Origin: Pseudomonas brassicacearum subsp. neoaurantiaca
GTDB lineage: Bacteria > Pseudomonadota > Gammaproteobacteria > Pseudomonadales > Pseudomonadaceae
DNA length: 62,867 nucleotides
Assembly: GCF_013608025.1 (NCBI RefSeq)
Contig: NZ_VDLV01000006.1
Span: forward strand, 89,907-152,773
Direction: 5' to 3'
Made by a program: the position numbers and the translations under genes. Shown one piece after another: positions 1 through 8,337 of this stretch (position 1 is the stretch's first letter; every line of letters begins with the position of its first letter). The notes under the pieces were generated by a model that was not told the origin of the DNA, made no database searches, and was given only the letters and a program-made list of their open reading frames with translations.

Positions 1-207
1 GGGTTCCTTCAACGCCGCCAACACCAGCGGATGCAGAACCGCATCCGGATGCTTTTCTTCCCAGTTCTGCAAATCCTTGCGCATCCCTGGCGTCCAGAAG
101 CTTTTGATGTGCTGCCGAATGCCGCTCACCGCCAGGGCCTGGTCAGGCTCGGTGGCGAAGTACCGAGCGATTTCGTTGGCCATCTTGATCAGGTTCTGCG
201 AGCTCAT
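1..207 (-). CDS. fdsD: NAD-dependent formate dehydrogenase delta subunit (partial, C-terminus beyond window)
   Basis: The minus-strand reading frame starts at an ATG at 205-207 and stays open to the window edge, giving 69 residues that begin MSSQNLIKMANEIARYF and include FWTPGMRKDL. Both stretches are typical of the small FdsD family found with soluble NAD-linked formate dehydrogenases. The family is usually about 70-80 residues, so only a few residues are missing. The start codon overlaps the fdsA stop in an ATGA, so translation is probably coupled. FdsD is needed for an active FdsABG complex in other bacteria, but its precise role is not obvious from sequence. In other genomes an fdhD/fdsC sulfurtransferase gene often lies between alpha and delta. 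Here it does not, and any fdhD must be elsewhere. Confidence 0.9.
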   Translation of the reverse strand, partial: MSSQNLIKMANEIARYFATEPDQALAVSGIRQHIKSFWTPGMRKDLQNWEEKHPDAVLHPLVLAALKEP

Positions 208-3080
208 CGGCGCACCTCGGCTTTTTCGGCGTGGCGACGTTCCCTGAGCAAGCGGCTTTGTTCATCGCTGAAGGCCTGGTAACGCTTCTGCCATTCCGAA
301 GGCTGGCTGACCCGTACGATTTCCACCGCCGTCACCTTGTATTCCGGGCAGTTGGTGGCCCAGTCGGAGTTGTCGGTGGTGATCACGTTGGCGCCGGATT
401 CCGGGAAGTGGAACGTGGTGTAGACCACGCCCGGCGCCACCCGCTCGGTCACCTTGGCCCGCAGCACGGTCTGCCCGGCGCGGCTGCCGATGCCGACCCA
501 GTCTTCGTCGACAATCCCGCGGTTCTCGGCGTCGGTCGGATGGATTTCCAGGCGATCTTCCTCGTGCCAGGCAACGTTGTCGGTGCGCCGGGTCTGGGCG
601 CCGACGTTGTACTGGCTGAGGATGCGCCCGGTGGTCAGCAACAGCGGATAGCGGCTGTTGACCTTCTCTTCGGTGGGCACGTAGCCGGTGAGCATGAAGC
701 GCCCTTTGCCACGCACGAACTCCTCGATGTGCATGGTCGGCGTGCCGTCCGGCGCGGCGTCGTTGCACGGCCATTGCAGGCTGCCGTGGCGCTCCAGTTC
801 CGCATAGCTGACGCGGCTGAAGGTCGGCGTCAAACGGGCGATTTCATCCATGATTTCCGAAGGATGGCGGTAGTCCATCTTGTAGCCCAAGGCCTCGGCC
901 AGGGCGATGGTGGCTTCCCAATCGGCCTTGCCGGCCAACGGGTCCATCACCTTGCGCACACGGGAGATGCGGCGCTCGGCGTTGGTGAAGGTGCCGTCCT
1001 TCTCCAGGAACGAACTGCCCGGCAGGAACACGTGGGCGAATTTGGCCGTTTCGTTGAGAAAGATGTCCTGGACGATCACGCATTCCAACGCGGACAGCGC
1101 GGCGGTCACATGCTGGGTGTTCGGATCGCTCTGGGCGATGTCTTCGCCTTGGCAGTAAAGCGCTTTGAAGGTGCCGTCCAGCGCCGCCTCGAACATGTTC
1201 GGGATGCGCAGGCCCGGGTCGGGTTGCAAGGTCACGTTCCAGGCCTGCTCGAACTGGGCGCGCACCGCTTCGTTGGAGATGTGCCGGTAGCCGGGCAGTT
1301 CATGGGGGAACGAACCCATGTCGCACGAGCCTTGGACGTTGTTCTGCCCACGCAACGGGTTCACGCCAACGCCTTCGCGACCGATGTTGCCGGTGGCCAT
1401 GGCGAGGTTGGCGATGCCCATCACCGAGGTGCTGCCCTGGCTGTGTTCGGTGACGCCGAGGCCATAGTAGATGGCCGCGTTGCCGCCGGTGGCGTAGAGG
1501 CGCGCAGCGGCACGGATCTGTTCGGCAGGCACGCCGCAGACCGGGCCGAGCTCCTCGGGCGAGTTTTCCGGCAGGCTGACAAAGTCGCGCCAACGGGCAA
1601 AGTCCGTCGCCTCGCAACGCGCCTTGACGAAAGGTTCGTCAACTAGGCCTTCAGTGACGATCACATGGGCCAACGCGTTGAGCATCGCCACGTTGGTGCC
1701 CGGACGCAGTTGCAAGTGCAGTTCGGCGCGGGCGTGGGGAGAATCCACCAGGTCGATGCGCCGTGGGTCGATGACGATCAGCCGCGCACCCTGGCGCAGG
1801 CGGCGCTTGAGTTGCGAGCCGAACACCGGATGCGCATCGGTAGGGTTGGCGCCCATCACCAAGATCACGTCGGCTTTCATCACCGAATCGAAATTCTGGG
1901 TACCGGCGGACTCGCCCAAGGTTTGCTTGAGGCCGTAGCCAGTCGGCGAATGGCAGACCCGCGCGCAGGTGTCCACGTTGTTGTTGCCGAACGCCGTGCG
2001 CACCAGTTTCTGCACCAGGTAGGTTTCTTCGTTGGTGCAACGGCTGGAGGTGATCCCACCGATGGAGTCGCGTCCGTACTTGAGCTGGATGCGCCGCAGT
2101 TCACTGGCGGCGTAGGTGACCGCCTCCTCCCAGCTGACTTCCTGCCACGGGTCGTTGATGTGCTTGCGGATCATCGGCTTGGTGATGCGATCCGGGTGCG
2201 TCGCGTAACCCCAGGCGAAGCGGCCCTTGACGCAGGAATGGCCGTGGTTGGCCTGGCCGTTCTTGTCCGGGACCATGCGCACCAGCTGTTCGCCTTTCAT
2301 CTCGGCGCGGAACGAGCAACCTACGCCGCAGTAGGCGCAGGTGGTGATGACGCTGCGCTCCGGCTGGCCGATCTCCACCACGCTTTTGTCGATCAACGTG
2401 GCTGTCGGACAGGCCTGGACGCAGGCGCCGCAGGACACGCATTCGGAATCAAGGAAATTGTCACCGCCAGCCGCTTCCACACGGGAGTCAAAGCCGCGCC
2501 CGCTGATGGTCAGGGCGAAGGTGCCCTGGATTTCTTCGCAAGCGCGCACGCAGCGACTGCAGACGATGCACTTGCTCGGGTCGTAATCGAAATAAGGGTT
2601 GGACACGTCCTTGGCTTCGGCGAGGTGATTGGCGCCTTCGTAGCCATAACGCACCTCGCGCAAGCCCACCTGCCCCGCCACGGTCTGCAATTCGCAGTTG
2701 CCGTTGGCCGGGCACGTCAGGCAGTCCAGTGGGTGATCGGAAATGTACAGCTCCATCACGTTGCGCCGCAGCGTGGCGAGCTTGGATGTTTGCGTGCGAA
2801 CCACCATGCCGGCCGTCACCGGCGTGGTGCACGAGGCCGGATAGCCGCGCATGCCGTCGATTTCCACGAGGCACATGCGGCAGGAGCCGAAGGCTTCCAT
2901 GCTGTCGGTGGCGCACAGTTTGGGGATGGTGGTGCCGAGCAAGGCCGCCGCGCGCATCACCGAGGTGCCGGAGGGGACGCTGATTTCGCGTCCGTCGATG
3001 GTCAGGCTGACCTGCACGTCGCTTTCGCGGGCCGGGGTGCCCAGGTCGATGTCGCTGGCTGGATCGAAAATGGTGATCAT
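204..3080 (-). CDS. fdsA: NAD-dependent formate dehydrogenase alpha (catalytic, Mo-bisMGD) subunit
   Basis: This 958-residue protein oxidises formate to CO2 at a molybdenum bis-MGD centre and passes electrons through Fe-S clusters to FdsB/FdsG and NAD+. An N-terminal [2Fe-2S] domain has Cys56, 67, 70 and 84. A NuoG-like His/Cys cluster follows (His116, Cys120, 123, 129). Two ferredoxin-type [4Fe-4S] motifs follow (Cys171/174/177/181 and Cys214/217/220/224). The molybdopterin domain has its own cluster (Cys248/251/255/283). The presumed Mo ligand is Cys376, followed by His377 (ARVCHSPTG), the canonical FDH pair. It is a cysteine rather than a selenocysteine enzyme. The ATG overlaps the fdsB stop (ATGA) and the stop overlaps fdsD, placing it inside the fdsGBAD operon. 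No signal peptide is visible, so it is cytoplasmic. Confidence 0.97.
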   Translation of the reverse strand: MITIFDPASDIDLGTPARESDVQVSLTIDGREISVPSGTSVMRAAALLGTTIPKLCATDSMEAFGSCRMCLVEIDGMRGYPASCTTPVTAGMVVRTQTSKLATLRRNVMELYISDHPLDCLTCPANGNCELQTVAGQVGLREVRYGYEGANHLAEAKDVSNPYFDYDPSKCIVCSRCVRACEEIQGTFALTISGRGFDSRVEAAGGDNFLDSECVSCGACVQACPTATLIDKSVVEIGQPERSVITTCAYCGVGCSFRAEMKGEQLVRMVPDKNGQANHGHSCVKGRFAWGYATHPDRITKPMIRKHINDPWQEVSWEEAVTYAASELRRIQLKYGRDSIGGITSSRCTNEETYLVQKLVRTAFGNNNVDTCARVCHSPTGYGLKQTLGESAGTQNFDSVMKADVILVMGANPTDAHPVFGSQLKRRLRQGARLIVIDPRRIDLVDSPHARAELHLQLRPGTNVAMLNALAHVIVTEGLVDEPFVKARCEATDFARWRDFVSLPENSPEELGPVCGVPAEQIRAAARLYATGGNAAIYYGLGVTEHSQGSTSVMGIANLAMATGNIGREGVGVNPLRGQNNVQGSCDMGSFPHELPGYRHISNEAVRAQFEQAWNVTLQPDPGLRIPNMFEAALDGTFKALYCQGEDIAQSDPNTQHVTAALSALECVIVQDIFLNETAKFAHVFLPGSSFLEKDGTFTNAERRISRVRKVMDPLAGKADWEATIALAEALGYKMDYRHPSEIMDEIARLTPTFSRVSYAELERHGSLQWPCNDAAPDGTPTMHIEEFVRGKGRFMLTGYVPTEEKVNSRYPLLLTTGRILSQYNVGAQTRRTDNVAWHEEDRLEIHPTDAENRGIVDEDWVGIGSRAGQTVLRAKVTERVAPGVVYTTFHFPESGANVITTDNSDWATNCPEYKVTAVEIVRVSQPSEWQKRYQAFSDEQSRLLRERRHAEKAEVRR

Positions 3081-4636
3081 TGGTCGGCCTCCGAGGTCGC
3101 CAGACCGAAGTCGGCGGGGAAATGCTTGAGGGCACTGGCGACGGGGTAGGACGTCATCCCACCGAGGGCACAGAGCGAGCCGTACTGCAGCGTGTCGCAG
3201 AGATCATGCAGCAGCAACGCCTGTTCCTGGCGGGCATTGGCATCGGTGCTGGCGAGCAAACGATCCACCACTTCAACGCCGCGGGTCGAACCGATGCGGC
3301 ATGGCGTGCATTTGCCGCAGGATTCCTCGGCGCAGAACTGCAAGGCGAACCGGGCCATCTTGGCCATGTCCAGGCTGTCATCGGCGACCACCACGCCACC
3401 GTGGCCGAGCATCGCGCCTATGGCGGCAAACGCTTCGTAGTCCAGCGGCGTGTCGAACTGTGCCGGCGGCACCCAGGCGCCCAACGGCCCGCCGACTTGC
3501 GCGGCCTTCAGCGGACGCCCCGTGGCGGTGCCGCCACCGTACTCTTCCACCAATTCGCGCAGGCTCAGGCCGAACGCCCGCTCCACCAGGCCGCCGCGAA
3601 GGACGTTGCCGGCCAATTGGAACGGCATGGTGCCCAGGGAACGGCCCATGCCGAAATCACGATAGAACTGCGCGCCCTTTTCCAGGATCACCGGCACCGA
3701 GGCCAGCGTCACCACGTTATGCACCAGCGTCGGCAAACCGAACAGGCCCTGCAACGCCGGCAGCGGCGGCTTGGCGCGCACTGTGCCGCGCTTGCCTTCG
3801 AGGGATTCCAGCAGCGCCGTTTCCTCGCCACAGATGTAGGCGCCGGCGCCCACCCGAACTTCGATTTCGAAAGCACGACCACTGCCGCCCACATCCGCGC
3901 CCAGGTAACCGGCTTCGCGGGCGATGCGCAGTGCCTGGTTCAGGGTGCTGACCGCGTCCGGGTATTCCGAACGCACGTAGATGTAGCCCATCGTCGCGCC
4001 CACCGCGATGCCGGCGATGATCATGCCTTCGATCAGCAGGAACGGGTCGCCTTCCATCAGCATGCGGTCGGCGAAGGTACCTGAGTCGCCTTCGTCGGCA
4101 TTGCAGACTACGTATTTCTGCGGCCCCGGGGCGTCGCGCACGGTGCGCCACTTGATGCCTGCCGGAAACGCCGCCCCGCCCCGGCCACGCAGGCCGGAGT
4201 CGAGCACTTGGGCGACCACCTCGGCGCCATCCGTCTGGATCGCCCGGGCCAGGCCGAGGAACCCGCCCTGGGCGCGGTAGTCATCGAGGGACAACGGCTG
4301 GGTGATGCCAGCACGGGCGAACAACAGCCGTTGCTGGCTTTTGAGATAAGGGATGTTCTCAACCAACCCCAACGCCGATGGATGGCTGCCAGGATCACCC
4401 GCCAGCGCGTCGAGCAGGCCCGGTACGTCTTGTGCCGTGACCGGACCAAAACCCAGGCGCCCTTCCGGCGTCTCCAGCTCCACCAAGGGTTCCAGCCAAT
4501 AGAGCCCGCGGGAACTGGTGCGCAACACCTCCAGTGGCAATTGACGCCGCTCGGCCTCGCGGACCAGCGCATCGGCCACCTTGTCCGCACCAACGGCGCG
4601 GGCCACTGAATCACGGGGAATGCAGAGGGTCAGCAT
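3077..4636 (-). CDS. fdsB: NAD-dependent formate dehydrogenase beta subunit (NuoF-like, FMN/NAD site)
   Basis: This 519-residue diaphorase subunit resembles complex I NuoF fused to a thioredoxin-like N-terminal domain. It binds FMN and NAD(H) and a [4Fe-4S] cluster. Visible signatures are RGRGGAAFPAGIKW (FMN/NAD region), GAGAYICGEETALLESLEG, and the cluster motif ESCGKCTPCRIGSTRG near the C-terminus with a later Cys in YGSLCALGG. I chose the ATG at 4634-4636 (MLTLCIPRDS), which overlaps the end of fdsG by 7 nt. The longer frame upstream only runs over fdsG. Its stop overlaps the fdsA start, so gamma, beta, alpha and delta form one coupled transcription unit on the minus strand. Confidence 0.96.
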   Translation of the reverse strand: MLTLCIPRDSVARAVGADKVADALVREAERRQLPLEVLRTSSRGLYWLEPLVELETPEGRLGFGPVTAQDVPGLLDALAGDPGSHPSALGLVENIPYLKSQQRLLFARAGITQPLSLDDYRAQGGFLGLARAIQTDGAEVVAQVLDSGLRGRGGAAFPAGIKWRTVRDAPGPQKYVVCNADEGDSGTFADRMLMEGDPFLLIEGMIIAGIAVGATMGYIYVRSEYPDAVSTLNQALRIAREAGYLGADVGGSGRAFEIEVRVGAGAYICGEETALLESLEGKRGTVRAKPPLPALQGLFGLPTLVHNVVTLASVPVILEKGAQFYRDFGMGRSLGTMPFQLAGNVLRGGLVERAFGLSLRELVEEYGGGTATGRPLKAAQVGGPLGAWVPPAQFDTPLDYEAFAAIGAMLGHGGVVVADDSLDMAKMARFALQFCAEESCGKCTPCRIGSTRGVEVVDRLLASTDANARQEQALLLHDLCDTLQYGSLCALGGMTSYPVASALKHFPADFGLATSEADQ

Positions 4637-5112
4637 GGACCATCCTCCAGGCAACCATTCACCAATTGACGCAGGCGTTCCGGGGTCAGCCGGGCGTGCA
4701 GTTCCCCATCCAGTTCCAGGGCCGGCGAACAGACACAGGCACCAAGGCAATAGACTGGTCGCAGGCTGATGGCCCCATCGGCGCTAGTACCGTGATCGTC
4801 CAGCGAAAGCTGTTCACGCAACTGCGCCGCCAGGCCCTCGGCCCCCATGCTCTGGCACGACTCGGCCCGGCACAGGCGCAGGGTGTGGCGCGCCGGTGGC
4901 GTGGTGCGAAAATCGTGGTAGAAGCTGATCACACCGCGCACTTCAGCCTGGCTGAGGTTGAGGGCATGGGCGATTTCAGGGACGGCGGCGTCGGGAACGT
5001 ACCCGCAACCTTCCTGGATGGCATGGAGGATCGGCAACAAGGCACCGGGGGTGTCCTTCTCGCGCGCCAGCACGCTGTGGATCAGAGGCAGGTGAAGCGT
5101 CTCATCAGGCAT
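4630..5112 (-). CDS. fdsG: NAD-dependent formate dehydrogenase gamma subunit (NuoE-like, [2Fe-2S])
   Basis: This 160-residue NuoE/thioredoxin-like [2Fe-2S] protein is the first gene of the fds operon. It helps carry electrons between FdsB and FdsA. The four expected cluster cysteines are Cys81 and Cys86 (CRAESCQSMG) and Cys122 and Cys126 (YCLGACVCSP). The helix-rich N-terminal half carries the family motif VRGVISFYHDF. The ATG at 5110-5112 (MPDETLHLPL) has a GAGG Shine-Dalgarno sequence about 9 nt upstream. A longer upstream frame is rejected because its extra residues are Arg/Thr-rich and unlike the family. A strong inverted repeat sits about 18 nt upstream in the leader. Confidence 0.95.
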   Translation of the reverse strand: MPDETLHLPLIHSVLAREKDTPGALLPILHAIQEGCGYVPDAAVPEIAHALNLSQAEVRGVISFYHDFRTTPPARHTLRLCRAESCQSMGAEGLAAQLREQLSLDDHGTSADGAISLRPVYCLGACVCSPALELDGELHARLTPERLRQLVNGCLEDGPC

Positions 5113-5130
5113 AAACGTACCTCGGCATCT

Positions 5131-5163
5131 CGAACGACAGCGCCGCGTGGCGCTGGTCGTTCG
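5131..5163 (-). promoter_or_regulatory. Leader hairpin / operator candidate upstream of fdsG
   Basis: A near-perfect inverted repeat pairs CGAACGACAGCGCC with GGCGCT-g-GTCGTTCG across a 4-nt loop, giving 14 bp with one bulged base. It lies 18 nt upstream of the fdsG start and just outside its ribosome binding site. It could be an RNA hairpin affecting fdsG translation or a dyad operator. No known riboswitch class is recognised. Confidence 0.5.
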
Positions 5164-5352
5164 GAGTCTTGGCGGCGGCGTCCGGCCCACGTCACGGTAG
5201 CGTGGCATACCGATCGCCATTCTCGCTCTCCGGCCAAGTGTCTTTGGCGCACTGGGTCCGGGGCATCTTCACAGCTTGCCACTCCGGGGGACTGGCGATT
5301 GCATATGGACGACTAAACGTGTTCTGAAAGCGACGGCTGGTGCTTTTCGGTC

Positions 5353-6282
5353 TTATGGGCCAACAGGCAGAGGTTTCGAGGCATCCCCTTGGATGTCCTT
5401 GCGCAACGCATTGGCAACCAGTGTAAACGCAGGTGACGGTTGGCGCCGGCTCGGATAGTACAAATAGTAGCCTGAGAACGGTGGGCACCACGCTTCCAAC
5501 ACCCGCACCAACCGGCCGTCCTGAAGGTACGGTTCAAATTCTTCTTCCGGCAGGTAGGCAATACCCAGCCCGGCCACTGCCGCCTGCACGATGTGCGTCG
5601 ACGTGTTGAAGATGAGTTGGCCGTCCACGCGCACGTTCACTTGCTTGCCTCGCTGCTCGAAATCCCAGACATAAAGCCCGCCGGAGGTGGGCATGCGCTG
5701 GTTGATACAACGATGGCTCATCAGGTCGCGAGGATGCCCGGGGATGGCGCGGCTGGCGAAGTACGCTGGCGAAGCCACCGCGGCCATCCGCAAGGGTGGG
5801 CCGATCGGCACCGCCACCATGTCCTTGTCGATGGTGTCGCCCAGGCGCACACCCGCGTCGAAACGGTCCGCGACGATGTCGCGAAATCCGTAGCTGACAT
5901 CAAACTCGACATTGATGTCCGGGTACTCGTGCAGCAACCCGGTCAGTTTCGGCAACAAAGTGGTGCGCAAGACATGATCACCGCAGGTAATGCGAACGAT
6001 GCCGGCGGGCTTGTCGCGCATTTCCGTGAGCATATCCAGCTCGGCTTCGATCTCATCGAAACGATTGCCGATGGCGTGCAGCAGGCGTTCGCCCGCAATG
6101 GTTGGCGAAACGCTGCGGGTGGTCCGCGTTAGCAAGCGGATCTGCAGGCGTGCTTCCAGGCCACTGATCGCCTGGCTCAGCGCCGACTGGGTGACGCCCA
6201 GTGTGCCGGCCGCCCGGGTGAAGCTGCCCTCCCTCGCCACGGTGACGAAAGAAAGCAGATCGTTGAGATTTCTTTTGACCAT
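5353..6282 (-). CDS. LysR-family transcriptional regulator
   Basis: This 309-residue regulator has a winged helix-turn-helix at about residues 5-62 (VAREGSFTRAAGTLGVTQSA, SQAISGLEARL) and a LysR substrate-binding domain from about residue 90. It belongs to the large AaeR/PgrR/DmlR-like group in which the sensor domain ends in a short tail. It is divergent from a cyclophilin-like gene and an alpha/beta hydrolase (start-to-start gap about 90 bp), the usual arrangement for an LTTR and its target. It also lies 240 nt upstream of fdsG on the same strand, so an effect on the fds operon cannot be excluded. The inducer cannot be deduced from the sequence. Confidence 0.93.
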   Translation of the reverse strand: MVKRNLNDLLSFVTVAREGSFTRAAGTLGVTQSALSQAISGLEARLQIRLLTRTTRSVSPTIAGERLLHAIGNRFDEIEAELDMLTEMRDKPAGIVRITCGDHVLRTTLLPKLTGLLHEYPDINVEFDVSYGFRDIVADRFDAGVRLGDTIDKDMVAVPIGPPLRMAAVASPAYFASRAIPGHPRDLMSHRCINQRMPTSGGLYVWDFEQRGKQVNVRVDGQLIFNTSTHIVQAAVAGLGIAYLPEEEFEPYLQDGRLVRVLEAWCPPFSGYYLYYPSRRQPSPAFTLVANALRKDIQGDASKPLPVGP

Positions 6283-6299
6283 GATGAAGGCACTTCAGG

Positions 6300-6311
6300 C
6301 TAATTGATTAG
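6300..6311. promoter_or_regulatory. Candidate LysR operator dyad
   Basis: CTAAT-tg-ATTAG is an exact inverted repeat with a 2-nt centre. It lies in the 89-bp region between the divergent LysR gene and the cyclophilin-like gene, 18 nt from the LysR start. Position and AT-rich dyad form fit an autoregulatory LTTR site. The assignment is inferred from context only. Confidence 0.35.
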
Positions 6312-6371
6312 CTTCGCTTATAACCTTGTTAAGTATTCATTAGCTAGTCGCACCACTGCCCACCAGTCACC

Positions 6372-6854
6372 ATGAACCCCATGAACAAGAACCCATGCAC
6401 AACTGCGATGAGATCGGCCCAGCTTGTCTTGCTGCTAGCCATGGTCGCGCTTGGCAGCTACGCAACGATCAACGGTGCCGCGTCGGCATCTTCCATCACG
6501 GAGAAAACGGCTATGTGGATGACTGTCGGTGAACAACGCTTCGCCATCACCTTGACCGACAGCGCTGCCGCCCAGGCACTTTCCGGGTTATTGCCACTGA
6601 CACTGGAAATGAGCGATCTCAATCGCAACGAAAAGTACGCCACCCTGCCCCAAACGCTACCCGCCAAGGCGAGCAGGCCGGCAACGATCCGCAAAGGTGA
6701 CCTGATGCTGTACGGCACGGATACCTTGGTCGTTTTCTATAAGGACTTCGATTCAGCCTACGCGTACACGCGCCTGGGCCACATCAACGACCCCTCAGGT
6801 CTCGCCCAAGCCCTCGGCCCGGGATCCGCGCAAGTGACGTTTACCCACGATTGA
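6372..6854 (+). CDS. Exported cyclophilin-like fold protein
   Basis: This 160-residue protein has an N-terminal hydrophobic segment (QLVLLLAMVALGSYA) that looks like a signal peptide. The mature part resembles the bacterial cyclophilin-like family (Cyclophil_like2). Features are MWMTVGEQRFAITLTDSAAA, the conserved LPLTLEMSDLNRNEKY and the GDLMLYGTDTLVVFYKDF region. It has a cyclophilin-like beta-barrel, but isomerase activity is not established for this family. It is 24 nt upstream of an alpha/beta hydrolase and divergent from LysR, a combination that recurs in proteobacteria. Ribosome binding signals are weak. In-frame ATGs at 6381 and 6411 are alternative starts that would still leave a signal peptide. 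Confidence 0.78.
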   Translation: MNPMNKNPCTTAMRSAQLVLLLAMVALGSYATINGAASASSITEKTAMWMTVGEQRFAITLTDSAAAQALSGLLPLTLEMSDLNRNEKYATLPQTLPAKASRPATIRKGDLMLYGTDTLVVFYKDFDSAYAYTRLGHINDPSGLAQALGPGSAQVTFTHD

Positions 6855-6878
6855 TAACCCGCATCGACAGGTCCACCC

Positions 6879-7907
6879 ATGAAAAAAATCCTCGTCTTAT
6901 TAACGCTTTTCGTCACATCCCTTTCAGCGATAGGAGCCGATATGTCCAACGGCGCAGACAACTTCTACACCAGCGACGAAGTCACCGTGCAAAAGGTCAA
7001 TTTCAAGAATCAGTATCAAATGAACGTCGCGGGAAACCTGTTCATCCCAAAAAAACTCAATGGCAAGAAAAGCAATCCGGCGATTGTCGTGGGCCATCCA
7101 ATGGGCGCGGTGAAGGAGCAAAGCGCTAATCTTTATGCCACCAAGATGGCGGAAAAAGGCTTCGTGGCCCTCTCCCTGGATCTTTCATTCTGGGGCGAAA
7201 GCGCGGGCCAGCCGCGCAATGCGGTCTCGCCGGATATCTACGCCGAGGACTTCAGCGCCGCCGTGGATTTTCTCAGCGCCCAGCCCTTCGTCGACAAGGA
7301 GCGCATTGGTGCCATCGGTATTTGTGGCAGCGGCAGCTTCGTCATCAGCGCCGCCAAGATCGACCCGCGCATGAAAGCCATTGCGACTGTGAGCATGTAT
7401 GACATGGGCGGCGTCAATCGCAACGGGTTGAAGCATTCCCAGACGCTCGATCAGCGCCGGGCCGTCATCGCTCAGGCGACACAGCAGCGTAATGTGGAGT
7501 TCGTCGGCGGCGAAACGCTGTACACCAGCGGTACGGTGCATCAGTTGGATGAAAATACCCACCCGATCCAACGGGAGTTCTACGACTTCTACCGCACCCC
7601 GCGCGGCGAGTTCACGCCGGCCAGCTCGTCGAAAGACCTGACCACGCACCCGACGCTGACCAGCAACATCAAGTTCATGAACTTCTATCCACTCAATGAC
7701 ATCGAGACCATTTCGCCTCACCCCATGCTGTTTATTGCCGGCGCCGATGCGCATTCCAGGGAGTTCAGCGAAGAGGCTTACAAGCTCGCCGGCCAGCCCA
7801 AGGAACTGGTGATCATTCCTGGGGCCGGGCATGTTGATCTTTATGATCGGGTCGATCTGATTCCGTTTGACAAGTTGACGAGTTTCTTCCAGAACAACCT
7901 GAAATGA
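6879..7907 (+). CDS. Exported alpha/beta hydrolase (dienelactone-hydrolase/YcjY-like)
   Basis: This 342-residue alpha/beta hydrolase has an N-terminal signal peptide (KILVLLTLFVTSLSAIGA). The nucleophile elbow reads GAIGICGSGSF. By comparison with dienelactone hydrolases (G-x-C-x-G), Cys149 is the likely nucleophile, though Ser151 is also possible. The acid lies around IAGADAHS and the catalytic His in IPGAGHVDLYD near the C-terminus. VGHPMGAVKEQ marks the oxyanion-loop region. The substrate is unknown. It lies 24 nt after the cyclophilin-like gene, so the two are probably co-transcribed under the divergent LysR. Confidence 0.85.
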   Translation: MKKILVLLTLFVTSLSAIGADMSNGADNFYTSDEVTVQKVNFKNQYQMNVAGNLFIPKKLNGKKSNPAIVVGHPMGAVKEQSANLYATKMAEKGFVALSLDLSFWGESAGQPRNAVSPDIYAEDFSAAVDFLSAQPFVDKERIGAIGICGSGSFVISAAKIDPRMKAIATVSMYDMGGVNRNGLKHSQTLDQRRAVIAQATQQRNVEFVGGETLYTSGTVHQLDENTHPIQREFYDFYRTPRGEFTPASSSKDLTTHPTLTSNIKFMNFYPLNDIETISPHPMLFIAGADAHSREFSEEAYKLAGQPKELVIIPGAGHVDLYDRVDLIPFDKLTSFFQNNLK

Positions 7908-7937
7908 ATTCGAGCATCAACCAGGATCGGAAAAACC

Positions 7938-8231
7938 ATGGATGAACGTGTAGCCTTCATCAAGCATCGGATCCGCGCCGTTGTGATCGCAGGCGACTGC
8001 GACCAAATCACCTATCAATCCGAATGGCTCGGCTACATGCCCTTCCCGGTCGATCACTGGGTTGAACATCAAGGCAAGACGTTCTCCGGCGACTTTCCTT
8101 TTGACTGGACGCTCAAGGACTTGGCCGTTCTTGAGCGCACGGGTTTTCTGGAAAAGTTGGAAGCTTACGAAAACCCGGAAGACCGGTTTGACCGGTGTAT
8201 CCGGTATCGCGTGCATGTTGGACGCGGGTAA
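7938..8231 (+). CDS. Small conserved-looking protein of unknown function
   Basis: This 97-residue soluble, acidic-aromatic protein starts at ATG 7938 behind AGGA (spacing about 10 nt) and begins MDERVAFIKHRIRAVVIAG. It follows the hydrolase by 30 nt on the same strand and could be the last gene of that operon. It has no signal peptide, membrane segment or metal motif. I do not recognise the family. Its codon use is like the neighbours and the frame does not mirror a better opposite-strand gene, so I accept it as real. Confidence 0.6.
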   Translation: MDERVAFIKHRIRAVVIAGDCDQITYQSEWLGYMPFPVDHWVEHQGKTFSGDFPFDWTLKDLAVLERTGFLEKLEAYENPEDRFDRCIRYRVHVGRG

Positions 8232-8337
8232 CCCTGGCCTTTCGTTGCTGAGGCTTGCTCTTTGAGCAAACGCGGCTAGGCAGGCCCATGGCCAATCGAA
8301 GACTCTACGCCGACCGCACTTCCAAGAGCCTTTACCC

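Noticed and set aside
1665..3149. 494-codon plus-strand frame opposite fdsA
   Set aside because: It is an antisense shadow of the FdsA cluster region, rich in His/Ala/Gly with no domain.
4637..4750. N-terminal extension of fdsB to 4750
   Set aside because: It overlaps the conserved C-terminal half of FdsG; the family start MLTLCIPRDS is at 4634-4636.
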